Assembly (NCBI GenBank): GCA_963847615.1
Contig: CAWKAN010000018.1
Span: forward strand, 124,001 to 188,000
Length of the DNA: 64,000 nucleotides
Direction: 5' to 3'
Source of the DNA: Palsa-883 sp963847615
Lineage (GTDB): Bacteria; Pseudomonadota; Alphaproteobacteria; Acetobacterales; Acetobacteraceae
Position 1 is the stretch's first letter. Each line of letters starts with the position of its first letter. Below the pieces are notes generated by a model, which ran no database searches, was not told where the DNA came from, and saw only the letters and a program-made list of their open reading frames with translations. The position numbers were made by a program, and so were the translations under genes. Of the stretch, positions 52,061 to 61,130 are shown piece by piece.

Positions 52061-55000
52061 CTACGGCATGGCGCCGGGCGGGCGCAGCGCGGCCAGCGCC
52101 TTGGGCAGCTCACGCGCCAGCGCGGTTTCGCGACCCGCCCGCGGCAGGTCGGCGGACACCTGCACCGGCGCCGCGGTCAGCAGGCGGAACATGTCGCCGA
52201 GCGGCCCGTTGGGCATGCGCGGCCCGTCGGCGGCGCGCAACCGCGCCAGGGTGGCATCGTCGCCCGCCTGCGCCGCCGTGGTGGCGTAGCGCACCACGAC
52301 GCGCTGCTGCGCCGCGTCCAGCGTCCCCCCGGGCGGCAGCGTCTTGCCGAGGTAATCGGCCAGCGCCTGCTCCGCGCCAAGCCAGTCCTTGGCCGTTTCC
52401 AGGATCGCCGCCCGCGCCAGGTCGGCGGCCGCGGTGCCCAGCGCGGCAAGTTCGCGCGCCGCGCGCGCGGGCTCGCCCAGCCGGGCCCACGCCTCGGCGC
52501 CGAGCAGCGTCCGCCGCTCGGTCAGCGACCCCGCCAGCCGGACCGCCGGCGCGGCCGGCAGCGCCGGCTCGGCCGAGGCCTCGAGCGCCGCCAGCGCGCC
52601 GGCGGCGTCGTTCTCGCGCAGCCGCAGCTCGGCCAGGCGGGCGCCGAACCCGGCGCGGCTCAACGGGCTGGGCGCCGCTGCCATCAGCTTGGCCAGCACC
52701 GGCGCCGCCCGCCGCGGCAGGTCCAGCGCCACCAGCCGGTCGGCCAGCCGCTCGTCCATCGCCTCGCCCACCGCGCCGCCCGGCAGCAGGGCGGCATTCT
52801 CCTCGATCAGCGCCACCAGTTCGAGCGGCGCCAGACGGTCCAGGGCGTCGTCGTGCAGCAGCCGCGCGAAGGCGGCCTGCAAGCGGGAATGCACCGCCGC
52901 CAGGTTGTCGGGATACAGCGCCTCGGCTTCATGCAGCATCGCCAGGGCGGCGGGCCAGGCGCCGGCCCGCTCGCGCAGCTCGGCGATCCGTTCGCGCAGC
53001 GCCAGCTCGCGCCGCCCGCCGCGCCAGGCATAGAGCAGCCGGTCGAGCGCATCCGCCGCCTGCGCCGCGCCGATGCGCCCCGCCGTCAGCCGCAGCTCCA
53101 CGGCGCGCCCGGCGGCGCGGGCATGGGTCAACTGGTCGGCGCTGGCGGCCAGCCGGTCGTAGATCGCCAGCGCGCCGTCGGTGTCGCCATCCGCCGCGCG
53201 CAGCATGCCGCGCGCCAGCGCCAGGCTCGGCGCGTCGGCCGTGCGGTTCGCCAGCAGCCGAGCCGCCGTGGTGGCCTGGCCGCCCTTGACCATGGTCTCG
53301 AACGCCAGCGGCAGCAGCCGCCGGCGCAGCGCCGCCGGGTAGGCGTCGATCAGCGGCGCGGTGGCGGCGAAGCCGGCCGCGGCGTGCGGCGAGCCGGGCG
53401 CCAGGGCGGCGTCGCGCACCGCGCGCCACAGCGTGACCTCGTCGGTGCCGGTGAGCCGCGGATCCTCGATGCCGCCGGCCTCCGCGGCCCGCCCCGCGAG
53501 CAGCGCGGCGATCGCGCCGAGCCCCGCCGTCTCCGCGCGCGCGCCGAGCGTGGGATCGTCGGTCGCCGCCAACTGCACCATCCCCTGCGCCTCGGCGCCG
53601 AGGCCGAGCGAGATCATGGTTGCCGCCGTGGCCAGGCGAAGCGGTCCGCGCGCCAGCGGCGCGGCCAGCGCGGCCCTGGCGACCTGGCGACGCAAGCGTT
53701 GCACCAGCCGCTCGGTCGGCTGGTTGGGCAGGTCGAAGCGGCGCGTCATCCCGGCCGCGTCGGCCTGCACCTGCAGCCCGGCCGCGCCGGAGGCCATCGC
53801 CAGCCCCTGCTTGCCGCCGGACAGCACGAACCCGCCGGCGCCGGCGCGCAGCGCCAGCTCGCCCGCCAGCGGCGCGACCGCCACCCCCTGCCAGGTCGCC
53901 AGCAGATTGAATTCCGGCGTCTGGCGCAGCGTCGGGATGCCTTGCCCGGTGGTCTTCTGGGTCCCGACCAGCAGCGTCGCGCCGGTCTCCGGGTCGGCGA
54001 TCGCCACCACCTCGCCCGCTGCATCGGCGGCCAGGTCGAGGTGCCCGCCCTCCAGCCGCAGCGGCACCGGCTGGAGCGGCGGCGGCGTGTCGATCACGCC
54101 GAGGCGCCAGGATTGCGGCGTCTGGCTGATCGCCAGGGAGCGGCCTGGCGGCAGCGGCAGGCGCAGCACGGTGGCGGCTGGCAGCAACTGGATCGTCGCC
54201 GCGCCGAACACCGGATCGCCGCGCACCGCGGCCAGGTCGACGGGACGGCGTTCGTCGAACACCACCAGCGCGCTGCCGCCGCGGCGAAATGCCGCCATGC
54301 CGACGGTGGCGGGAAACGGCAAGGCGAGCACCGCGCTCGGCTGGCGCGGCGCCGCCGCCGTGGTGGCCGCCAGGGTGACCGGGCCTGACGGCGCGCTGCC
54401 GGCCGTGGCCGGTGGCGCGGCGGCGGGCTCGGCCGAAACCGCAGCCGGCGGTTGCGCCGCTCCCGACGCCGATGATGTGGCCGATCCGGGGGCCGCCCCG
54501 GGGGCCGGCCCGGGAACCGACCCGGAAACCGAGCGGTCCGCTGCGCGCGCGGTTTGCCCGGCTGCTGCCGACACTGGCGGGCTCGCCGCTGCCGACACGG
54601 TCGGCCAGCCCGGGAGCGACAACGGGGTCGGCGCGTTGGCGGGCGGGGCGGCGCGTCGCGGCGGCGCGGGTGAGGCCGTCGGTGCGGGACCGGACGGCGG
54701 CCCGGGCTCGCGCGCCGGCGCCGAGGGGTCGGCGCCCGGCGCGGCGGGCAGTGGCGGCGCCGGCGGCGGGGGCAGCGGCAGCGGCGTGCGGGCCCGCGCT
54801 GCCGAGGCCCTGCTGCGCGCTGCCCTGCCCGGCGCCGCCTCGCTCGCTGCCACACCGGGCATCGCTACACCGGGCACCGCTGCATCGGGCGTCGCCACCG
54901 CGGGCGTCGCGGCATCGCTCGCCGCCGCCCTGCTCGTCGCTACGCCGCTTGTCGCTACGCCGCTTGTCGCTACGCCGCTCGTCGCTACGCCGCTCGTCGC

Positions 55001-55519
55001 CGCCCCGCTCGTCGCCACATCGCTCGCCGCGACACCGCTCGTCGCCGCCCCGCTCGTCGCGGCAGCGCTCGTCGCCGTATCGGCCGCCGCGCCGCTCGCC
55101 GCCGCCTGGTCTGGCGGCGCCAGCGGCGGCGCGTCCTGGGTTGCGGTGGCGGTCGGATCGAACACGTCCACCACCAGGCGATTGCCAAGCCAGTAGACCT
55201 GCGTCGTGGCGCCCACCCGCAGCGTCAGATCCACCACGCCGGCCTCCGCCGCGACCGCGGCCACGTTGCGCGGCGGATGCGCCGGCGGCGTGGCGAGCAG
55301 GTCGTCGGCGAAGCGCAGCGTCAGGTGCTCGCCCGCGCGGTCCTGCCGATAAGCCGCGCGCGCGGGGAATTCGAACACCAGGCGCCCGAACCCGGGATGA
55401 TTGCCCACCCGCAGTTCGATCGGCGCGCCGGCATCGGCCCGTGTCGGTGCCGCGCCCAGCGCCAGCGCCGCCAGAACGACCAGGCGGCAGACCAGGCCGG
55501 AGCCGATCCGAGCGGTCAT
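52061..55519 (-). CDS. Large exported protein of the flagellar locus (low-complexity linker plus TPR-like helices)
   Basis: 1152 residues. Signal peptide about 1-30 (VVLAALALGAAPTRADA). An AMIN-like beta domain follows (IELRVGNHPGFGRLVFEF; VYWLGNRLVVDVFDP). About residues 115-420 are Ala/Ser/Thr/Pro low complexity with ATSGV-type repeats. The rest is helical, with TPR-like elements (ALAIYDRLAASADQL; LAMLHEAEALYPDNLAAVHS; AGALAALEASAEPALPAAPA). It is the last gene of the fliL-fliM-motE-cheY-cheZ operon, 15 bp after cheZ. No specific family assigned; a periplasmic motor- or envelope-associated role is an inference. Confidence 0.7.
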   Translation of the reverse strand: MTARIGSGLVCRLVVLAALALGAAPTRADAGAPIELRVGNHPGFGRLVFEFPARAAYRQDRAGEHLTLRFADDLLATPPAHPPRNVAAVAAEAGVVDLTLRVGATTQVYWLGNRLVVDVFDPTATATQDAPPLAPPDQAAASGAAADTATSAAATSGAATSGVAASDVATSGAATSGVATSGVATSGVATSGVATSRAAASDAATPAVATPDAAVPGVAMPGVAASEAAPGRAARSRASAARARTPLPLPPPPAPPLPAAPGADPSAPAREPGPPSGPAPTASPAPPRRAAPPANAPTPLSLPGWPTVSAAASPPVSAAAGQTARAADRSVSGSVPGPAPGAAPGSATSSASGAAQPPAAVSAEPAAAPPATAGSAPSGPVTLAATTAAAPRQPSAVLALPFPATVGMAAFRRGGSALVVFDERRPVDLAAVRGDPVFGAATIQLLPAATVLRLPLPPGRSLAISQTPQSWRLGVIDTPPPLQPVPLRLEGGHLDLAADAAGEVVAIADPETGATLLVGTQKTTGQGIPTLRQTPEFNLLATWQGVAVAPLAGELALRAGAGGFVLSGGKQGLAMASGAAGLQVQADAAGMTRRFDLPNQPTERLVQRLRRQVARAALAAPLARGPLRLATAATMISLGLGAEAQGMVQLAATDDPTLGARAETAGLGAIAALLAGRAAEAGGIEDPRLTGTDEVTLWRAVRDAALAPGSPHAAAGFAATAPLIDAYPAALRRRLLPLAFETMVKGGQATTAARLLANRTADAPSLALARGMLRAADGDTDGALAIYDRLAASADQLTHARAAGRAVELRLTAGRIGAAQAADALDRLLYAWRGGRRELALRERIAELRERAGAWPAALAMLHEAEALYPDNLAAVHSRLQAAFARLLHDDALDRLAPLELVALIEENAALLPGGAVGEAMDERLADRLVALDLPRRAAPVLAKLMAAAPSPLSRAGFGARLAELRLRENDAAGALAALEASAEPALPAAPAVRLAGSLTERRTLLGAEAWARLGEPARAARELAALGTAAADLARAAILETAKDWLGAEQALADYLGKTLPPGGTLDAAQQRVVVRYATTAAQAGDDATLARLRAADGPRMPNGPLGDMFRLLTAAPVQVSADLPRAGRETALARELPKALAALRPPGAMP
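54930..55085 (-). repeat. 15-bp tandem repeat inside the 1152-aa gene
   Basis: Plus-strand units GTCGCTACGCCGCTT/C recur with period 15 and encode ATSGV-type pentapeptides. Units near the middle are identical, so the repeat number may vary between strains without shifting the frame. Confidence 0.75.
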
Positions 55520-55533
55520 GTCGGCGATCGCCC

Positions 55534-56172
55534 TCAGTCGAAGCTCGCCAGCAGCCGGTCGATGTCCGACTGGTCCATCGCGGCTTGCGGCAGTTGCGGG
55601 CCGTTCAGCAGCGACAGTTCGTCCACCGCCGGCGCCCGCGCCGCCGGGTGCAGCGGGTCGGCGCGTTCGCCGAACGCGGCGATGATGCCGGCCACCTTCC
55701 CCTCGATCACCTTCAGCGCGCCGACCACCTTGGTGATGCGCTGGCCGGTGATGTCCTGGAAGCCGCAGGCCTCGTAGATGCGCGTCGTGACGTCGGTCAG
55801 CTTCGCCGCCAGCTCGCCGCTGACCGCGCTGCCGACCTGGTCCAGCGTCTCGCAGCATTCCAGGATGGCGTTGGTCGCCGCCGCGGTGTGCGCAACGATC
55901 GCGTCGAGTTCGTCGGTGGCGAACGGGATGTCGCTGGCGTTGATGTCGTCGAAGCGCAGCGCCGCGATGTCGGCCTTGGCGGCGGAGATGGTGTGGCCCA
56001 GCGCCTCGACCTCGGACAGCAGCGAAACCTCGCGGGACGCCAGGTCGCCGCGCATCGAGACCAGCACCGAGCGCACCACCTCGGCCACCATCTCCGGGTC
56101 CGAGGCGGGGTAGCTGGCGCGGATCGCGGCGAGCCGGATCGGCAGCGGATCGATCGCCATGGTGTCAGGCAT
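55534..56172 (-). CDS. cheZ: Chemotaxis phosphatase CheZ
   Basis: CheZ dephosphorylates CheY-P. The catalytic region ACGFQDITGQRITKVVGALK (about 140-160) carries the conserved Asp and Gln. The C-terminal tail DQSDIDRLLASFD matches the CheY-binding peptide. 212 residues, mainly helical. The ATG overlaps the cheY stop by eight bases; an ATG four codons later (56160) is possible. The adjacent cheY strengthens the assignment. Confidence 0.88.
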   Translation of the reverse strand: MPDTMAIDPLPIRLAAIRASYPASDPEMVAEVVRSVLVSMRGDLASREVSLLSEVEALGHTISAAKADIAALRFDDINASDIPFATDELDAIVAHTAAATNAILECCETLDQVGSAVSGELAAKLTDVTTRIYEACGFQDITGQRITKVVGALKVIEGKVAGIIAAFGERADPLHPAARAPAVDELSLLNGPQLPQAAMDQSDIDRLLASFD

Positions 56173-56551
56173 TCCCCAGCACCTTTTCGATCTTCTCGCG
56201 CAGCGTTTCGGCGTTGAACGGTTTGACGATGTAGTTCGACACGCCGGCCTGCTTCGCCGCCACGACGTTCTCGGTCTTGCTTTCCGCGGTGATCATGATG
56301 AACGGCGTGGCCTTGAGCCTGGCGTCGGCGCGCACCTCCTGGAGCAGTTGCAGCCCGGTCATCGGCGCCATGTTCCAGTCGCTGATCACCAGGCCGAAGC
56401 TGCCCGAGCGCAGCTTCGCCAGCGCCTCGCCGCCGTCGCTGGCTTCCTCGACGTTGTTGAACTCGATCTGCTTGAGCAGGTTGCGGATGATCCGCAGCAT
56501 GGTCTTGTAGTCATCGACGATCAGCACATTCATTGCCTTATCGATCGGCAT
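56165..56551 (-). CDS. cheY: Chemotaxis response regulator CheY
   Basis: A 128-residue single-domain receiver. Acidic pair in VLIVDDYKTMLRIIRNLL, phospho-Asp in LVISDWNMAPMTGLQLL, Thr/Ser in MITAES and Lys in YIVKPFNAETL. It binds the FliM N-terminus to switch motor direction. ATG 56551 has GAAAGGA upstream. It is in the same operon as FliM and CheZ. Confidence 0.95.
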   Translation of the reverse strand: MPIDKAMNVLIVDDYKTMLRIIRNLLKQIEFNNVEEASDGGEALAKLRSGSFGLVISDWNMAPMTGLQLLQEVRADARLKATPFIMITAESKTENVVAAKQAGVSNYIVKPFNAETLREKIEKVLGNA

Positions 56552-56594
56552 TCGCGGGGTCCTTTCAGCGTCTCCCGTCAGGCGTCGGGCGGGG

Positions 56595-57479
56595 TCAATT
56601 GCTTTGGGCCACGGCGGCCCGCCGGGTGCGCAGCGCGGCAAGCCGGATGGTCAGCTCGCGCGCCTTGTCGGGTTTCATCGCGGCGAGGATCGGCGCCGCG
56701 CTGCGGTCCTTCATGCGATCCACCACGCCGAGCAGCACCGGCATCTCGAGATCGTTGAAGATCGTCGCCGCGTCGCGCGGCTTCATGTTCTCGTACAGCT
56801 TCACCAGGCCCTGCCAGCTGGCGTCGTCGCGCTGCTGGCGCGCCTGCTCGAGGTCTTCGAGCTGGTGCTGCAACGTCTCCAGTTGGCGGACCCGGGCATT
56901 GAGGCGCAGTTCGGCCGCCGCCAGCGTCGCCTCGCGCGCCGCCACCGCGGCGTCGCGCGCATCCAGTTCCTGGCGCCGCTGGCGCAGCTCGAGCAGCACG
57001 GCGCGCTCGCCCTCGGTGATCGTGGGCGCCCCGGAGGCGCTCGGGGACGGCCCAAGGGAGGGCAGCGGGGAGGCCAGCGGGGACGGCCCAGCGGACGTCC
57101 CGGGGGATGCCCCGGGGGACATCCCAGCGGAGGACACCCCAGGGGACGATCCCGGCGGCGGTCCGGCGGATGGTCCGACGGATGCCCCAACCGAGGTCCC
57201 AACCGACGTCCCTGCGGGCGGCCCCGGCGGCGGTCCGGGCGACGCGGGGGGCATTTGCGGCGCGACCGCCGGCTTTGCCGCGGCCTCCGGCGCGGCCGGG
57301 GCCGTCGCGCCCGCCATCACGTCCCCCGCCATCACGTTCCCCGCCATCACGTCCACTGGGGCGGTCGCCGCCGCGCCGCCAACCGCGGCACGCACCAGCG
57401 ACACCGACTTCATGGCGAGCAGCGCGCCCAGCGCGAGGATCGTCAGCGGCAGCAGCCGCGGGGTGGGAATATGCGCCAT
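56595..57479 (-). CDS. motE: MotE-like flagellar chaperone (MgtE-N domain)
   Basis: 294 residues: one N-terminal TM (LLPLTILALGALLAMKSVSL), a Pro/Ser/Gly/Ala low-complexity linker (about 45-150) with repeated TSVG and PSAGP units, a coiled coil (about 155-225; ELRQRRQELDARDAAVAARE) and an MgtE-N-like C-terminus (LVKLYENMKPRDAATIFNDL; ILAAMKPDKARELTIRLA). MotE proteins are periplasmic chaperones for MotC or stator components in alphaproteobacteria. The start overlaps the stop of the upstream DUF6468 gene. Confidence 0.85.
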   Translation of the reverse strand: MAHIPTPRLLPLTILALGALLAMKSVSLVRAAVGGAAATAPVDVMAGNVMAGDVMAGATAPAAPEAAAKPAVAPQMPPASPGPPPGPPAGTSVGTSVGASVGPSAGPPPGSSPGVSSAGMSPGASPGTSAGPSPLASPLPSLGPSPSASGAPTITEGERAVLLELRQRRQELDARDAAVAAREATLAAAELRLNARVRQLETLQHQLEDLEQARQQRDDASWQGLVKLYENMKPRDAATIFNDLEMPVLLGVVDRMKDRSAAPILAAMKPDKARELTIRLAALRTRRAAVAQSN

Positions 57480-57931
57480 CAGCGGGCCATCCGCAGCGCC
57501 TTGAGCAGGTCGCGCTCGGCCTGGCTGCGCTGGGGCGGCGGGTCAGTCGCGTCGAACCCGGCCAGTGCCGGCGTGCCGACCGGCCTGGCCGGCTCGGCCA
57601 GCAAGGGGCGCACGCTGCGGACCTGCTCGGCCAGCCGGTCGGCCAGGCTCTCGCCGCGCTGGCTGAGCAACACCAGGTCGTCGCGCAGCGCGATCGCCAC
57701 CTCGATCTGCCGCGCGATCTGCCGCCCGGCCCCGTCGGCCGCAGCGCGCAGCCGATCGATCCCCGCCTCGGCCTGGCGGGAGCTGGCGTTGAAGCCGCTC
57801 ACCAGCTCCTCCAGCACCGCGCGGTCGCGCTTCAGCACGCCCAGCGCGCGCTCCAGCCGCACGGCGTGGAACAGCGTGGCCGCCAGCAGCGCCACCAGCA
57901 CGAGCTCCAGGATCCATTGCATGCCGGGCAT
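57479..57931 (-). CDS. DUF6468-type flagellar-locus protein
   Basis: 150 residues: an N-terminal TM (WILELVLVALLAATLFHAV), then a coiled-coil region (LKRDRAVLEELVSGFNASSR; IEVAIALRDDLVLLSQRGE). This arrangement is typical of the alphaproteobacterial DUF6468 proteins found between fliM and motE genes. Function unknown. It overlaps motE by one base. Confidence 0.75.
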   Translation of the reverse strand: MPGMQWILELVLVALLAATLFHAVRLERALGVLKRDRAVLEELVSGFNASSRQAEAGIDRLRAAADGAGRQIARQIEVAIALRDDLVLLSQRGESLADRLAEQVRSVRPLLAEPARPVGTPALAGFDATDPPPQRSQAERDLLKALRMAR

Positions 57932-57964
57932 TCTGCGCGCGCTTCGTTAGCGCATTGTTAACCG

Positions 57965-58080
57965 CTGCGGCCGGCAGCGGCCGGAGGGGCAACGGCCGGG
58001 GGGGCAACGGCCGGGGGCAACGGCCAGGGGGGCAACAGTCGGTGGGGCAACAGTCGGTGGGGCAACAGTCGGCGCGGCGC
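57965..58080. repeat. 15-bp GC-rich tandem repeat upstream of the DUF6468 gene
   Basis: GGGGCAACGGCCGG-type units pass into GGGGCAACAGTCGGT-type units (three almost identical copies at about 58030-58075) and then GCGGCGC-rich stem-loop sequence. This 226-bp gap between fliM and the DUF6468 gene has no other feature. Confidence 0.7.
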
Positions 58081-58157
58081 CGGTCCGCGCGGCGCTGCTC
58101 CGCGCGGCACCGCTCGGTGCGGCGATCGCCGGCGCGGGGAGGGGGCCCGCGCATCGC

Positions 58158-59222
58158 CTAGCGCTCCCCCGCCGGGTTGCGCACCAGCTCGCGATCGATG
58201 CGCACGGCGATGTGGTTCTTGCGCCGGCCGACCTTGCCCTCGAACAGCGTCACCAGGCCGCAGCGCAGTTCCACCGGCGCATCCAGCCCGGCGTTCAGCA
58301 CGATGCGGCTGCCCGGCTGCAGCGCGATGACGTCGCCCAGCCGCATGGTCTGCTCGTCCAGCACGACGTCGATGTCGATGTCGGTGTTCCACAGCTCCTC
58401 GGCCAGATGGGTCTCCCAGATCGAATCGCGGCCGAACTTTTCCCCCATGAACTGCTGCAGCAGCAGCTCGCGCACCGGCTCCAGCGTGGCGTACGGCAGC
58501 AGCAGCTCCATCCGCCCGCCGCGGTCCTCCATGTCCACCCGCAGCCGCGCCAGCACCGCGGCATTGGACAGCCGCGAGATGGTGGCGAAGCGCGGGTTCA
58601 CCTCCAGCCGCTCGAAGCGGAACGTCACCGGGCACAGCGGGTCGAAGCTGGCCGACAGGTCGGCGAGCACCACGTGGATCAGCCGTTCGACCAGGGTGCG
58701 CTCGATGGTGGTGTACGGCCTTCCCTCGATGCGCATCGCCGCGGTGCCGCGCCGCCCGCCCAGCAGCACGTCGACGATGGAATAGATCATCGCCGAATCG
58801 ATCACCATCAGCCCGTAGTTGTCCCACTCCTCCGCCTTGAACACCGCGAGCATCGCCGGCAGCGGGATCGAGTTCAGGTAGTCGCCGAAGCGCAGGCTCA
58901 GGATGTTGTCGATGCCGACCTCGACATTGTCCGAGGTGAAGTTGCGCAGACTGGTCGACATGATGCGCACCAGCCGGTCGAACACGATCTCCAGCATCGG
59001 CAGGCGCTCGTACGAGACCAGGCCCGAGCTGATGATGCGTTGGATGCCGGAACGGTTCTCGCCGTCCGAGGGGCCGCCGTCGAAGCCCAGCAGGCTGTCG
59101 ATCTCGGCCTGGTTCAGCACCCGCGCCGGCTGGGTCGCCTCGCCGCCGCCCTCGCCCTCGGTCTCGGCGCCCCAGGCGGCGGCGAGCTCCTCGTCGGACT
59201 GGGGATCCGAAGCCCCGCTCAT
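58158..59222 (-). CDS. fliM: Flagellar motor switch protein FliM
   Basis: 354 residues. N-terminal CheY-binding motif LNQAEIDSLLGF (about 37-48). Then the CheC-like middle domain (SLRNFTSDNVEVGIDNILSL; YGLMVIDSAMIYSIVDVLLG), and a C-terminal SpoA/FliN-like domain (VVLDEQTMRLGDVIALQPGS and LVTLFEGKVGRRKNHIAVRI). It transmits CheY-P binding to rotor direction. It is preceded by fliL, the usual order. Confidence 0.95.
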   Translation of the reverse strand: MSGASDPQSDEELAAAWGAETEGEGGGEATQPARVLNQAEIDSLLGFDGGPSDGENRSGIQRIISSGLVSYERLPMLEIVFDRLVRIMSTSLRNFTSDNVEVGIDNILSLRFGDYLNSIPLPAMLAVFKAEEWDNYGLMVIDSAMIYSIVDVLLGGRRGTAAMRIEGRPYTTIERTLVERLIHVVLADLSASFDPLCPVTFRFERLEVNPRFATISRLSNAAVLARLRVDMEDRGGRMELLLPYATLEPVRELLLQQFMGEKFGRDSIWETHLAEELWNTDIDIDVVLDEQTMRLGDVIALQPGSRIVLNAGLDAPVELRCGLVTLFEGKVGRRKNHIAVRIDRELVRNPAGER

Positions 59223-59252
59223 CGCCGATCGCCGTTCATCGCCGACGGTCGC

Positions 59253-59780
59253 TCATTGCACGAGCAGTTCGGTGAACAGCACGTCCTTCACCTTCGCCGG
59301 GGCGGTGGCGATGGTGGCGCGATCGATCAGCTCCTCGCGCAGCCGGTAGGTGCCCGCGGCGCCGCGCAGCTCCTCGGGGTGCATGTCGCGCAGATAGGTC
59401 TGGAACAGGTCCTGCAGCCGCGGCAACGCCTGCTTCACCCGCTCCACGTCGGCGGCCGAGCCAAGCTCGAGCCGGGCAACCAGCTTCACGTAACTCGGGT
59501 GATGCGGATTGCTGTTCAGGTTGGCGACCATCTCCGGCAGGTCGATGAAGACCGGCGCCGCCGGCGTGGCGTCGGCCGTCTTCGGCGCCTCGCGCGCCAG
59601 GCCGAGCAGGCGCGGCAAGACGCCGGTGAACCACAGCCCCGCGCCGAGCCCGGCCAGCAGCAGCGGCGCGCCGAGCATGATCAGCTTGCGCCGGTCGAGG
59701 CCCCGGCGGGCCACCGGCTCCGGCGGGCTCTCGCCGCCCGCCGTCGCCACCTCCGCCTTGCTCGCCGCCGCCTTGCCCAT
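59253..59780 (-). CDS. fliL: Flagellar basal-body protein FliL
   Basis: 175 residues: a charged cytosolic tail, one TM (KLIMLGAPLLLAGLGAGLWF, about 31-50) and a periplasmic FliL domain (FIDLPEMVANLNSN; YVKLVARLELGSAADVERVK; LPRLQDLFQTYLRDMHPEEL; KVKDVLFTELLVQ). It supports stators around the motor. ATG 59780 follows a short GCAAGCTGG-type leader; the element at 59885 is just upstream. Confidence 0.93.
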   Translation of the reverse strand: MGKAAASKAEVATAGGESPPEPVARRGLDRRKLIMLGAPLLLAGLGAGLWFTGVLPRLLGLAREAPKTADATPAAPVFIDLPEMVANLNSNPHHPSYVKLVARLELGSAADVERVKQALPRLQDLFQTYLRDMHPEELRGAAGTYRLREELIDRATIATAPAKVKDVLFTELLVQ

Positions 59781-59884
59781 GATGCCAGCCTGTCCAGCGG
59801 GCGCGCCACGCGCGGCGGCCCGGTGACACGCATCCTGGCAGCCAGCCGTTAACGAACCCTTTGCAGGCGCGGCGCGAGACGCCA

Positions 59885-60186
59885 CGGCGCGGCGGGCGTG
59901 AAGGCCCCGGGGCTCCGCCCCGGACCCCGCCAAGGGGCGCTGCCCCTTGGAACCCCGCCAAGGGCGGAGCCCTTGGAACCCTTCACTGGGCGTGTGGGGA
60001 GGGGAAGGGGGCGTGCGGGCGCGGCGTCAGGGTCGCCCGTCACAACGGGCGACCCTGACGCCGCGCCCGCACGCCCCCTTCCCCTCCCCACACGCCCAGT
60101 CATGGAGTCCAGAGGCCGCTGCCTCTGGTGGGGGGTCCATGGGGGGGCAAAGCCCCCTGGCGGGGTTCGGGGCGGAGCCCTGACCC
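59885..60186 (-). repeat. Multi-hairpin palindromic element, copy 4 (reverse orientation)
   Basis: The module order is reversed relative to copies 1-3: AAGGGGCGCTGCCCCTT and AAGGGCGGAGCCCTT come first and AGAGGCCGCTGCCTCT later. The central palindrome is 59985-60100 (116 bp) with core GCGGCGTCAGGGTCGCCCGT. Its shell reads CTGGGCGTGTGG with CCACACGCCCAG on the other arm, a paired change from CTGGGAGTGTGG/CCACACTCCCAG. The right end touches the stop codon of the SafE-like gene. Confidence 0.92.
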
Positions 60187-60999
60187 TCACACCAGCGCCG
60201 CCAGGCGTTCCCAGGCCAGCACGCCCAGCAGGGCCGCGTTGGCCAGCAGCACCGCCGGCGCCAGCAGGGTCACCCCGCGGTGGAACGCCCGTCCCGCGGC
60301 ATGGCCGGCGAGGCCCACGGCGACCAGGCTCGGCACCGTGCCCAGGCCGAAGCACAGCATGGCCGCCGCGCCGGTCAGTGGCCCGCCCGTCGCCGCCGCG
60401 GCGGCCAGCGCGGCATACAGGAAGCCGCACGGCAGGAACCCCAAGGTCAGTCCCAATAGCAGCCCGCCGGCCGGCCGCGTGCGATCGACCCGCACGGACA
60501 GCAAGCGGATCAGCCGGATCCAGCCGCGCGGCGCCCGGTCGGCGCCCGCGACCACCCAGGGCACCGCCCAGGGCAGCGCCGTGCCGAGCGCCGGGGCCAG
60601 GCGGCGCAGCGCGTGGCGCAGGAACAGCAGCGCCGCGAGGCCCAGCAGCACGCCCGACAGCCAGCCGAACCAGGCCAGCCGGCCCAGCGCCGCGCCGCCC
60701 GCGCCCGCCAGCGCGCCCAGCCCGGCATAGGTCATCAGCCGGCCCGCCTGGTATGGCGCCAGCAGCGCGCTGGCGAACCGTTGCCGCTCGCATAGCAGGG
60801 CGCCCGGCACGCGGGCCAGCCGGTCCGACACCTGGCCGAGCACGAACGGCCCGCACATCGCCGTGCAATGCACCACGCTGCCGGCGGCCCCGGCCAGCAG
60901 CAGCCCGCCATACAGCCCGCCGACCAGGCCGGCGCCGTGCAGCCCGCCCAGCCCGAGATGGCCGCACCAGGCCGCCAGCAATGCCAACGGATTGTCCAT
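60187..60999 (-). CDS. SafE/DsbD-like membrane protein of the cbb3 locus
   Basis: 270 residues with six or more hydrophobic segments. The first carries VVHCTAMCGPFVLGQ and a later one LGFLPCGFLYAAL, the paired Cys motifs of the sulfite-exporter TauE/SafE-DsbD_2 group often found beside cco genes, where members are linked to copper or cytochrome maturation. It is divergent from the cco operon, with a shared FNR box between. ATG 60999 precedes the first TM. Confidence 0.82.
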   Translation of the reverse strand: MDNPLALLAAWCGHLGLGGLHGAGLVGGLYGGLLLAGAAGSVVHCTAMCGPFVLGQVSDRLARVPGALLCERQRFASALLAPYQAGRLMTYAGLGALAGAGGAALGRLAWFGWLSGVLLGLAALLFLRHALRRLAPALGTALPWAVPWVVAGADRAPRGWIRLIRLLSVRVDRTRPAGGLLLGLTLGFLPCGFLYAALAAAAATGGPLTGAAAMLCFGLGTVPSLVAVGLAGHAAGRAFHRGVTLLAPAVLLANAALLGVLAWERLAALV

Positions 61000-61032
61000 G
61001 CCGCCAAATGCGCCACCGCGGCGGCCGGCGGC

Positions 61033-61046
61033 TTGATTTGGATCAA
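61033..61046. promoter_or_regulatory. FNR/ANR-type box
   Basis: TTGATTTGGATCAA is a perfect match to TTGAT-N4-ATCAA. It lies 85 bp before the small gene that starts the cco operon and 34 bp before the divergent SafE-like gene, so it is placed to give low-oxygen activation of the oxidase. Confidence 0.85.
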
Positions 61047-61130
61047 TGTGGCGGCGCGGCGCGCCCGGCACGGTCGCGACGGGCCGCCCTGGGGCGCCCG
61101 GGGGCGGGACCTTTTGCGGAGCGTGGGAAG

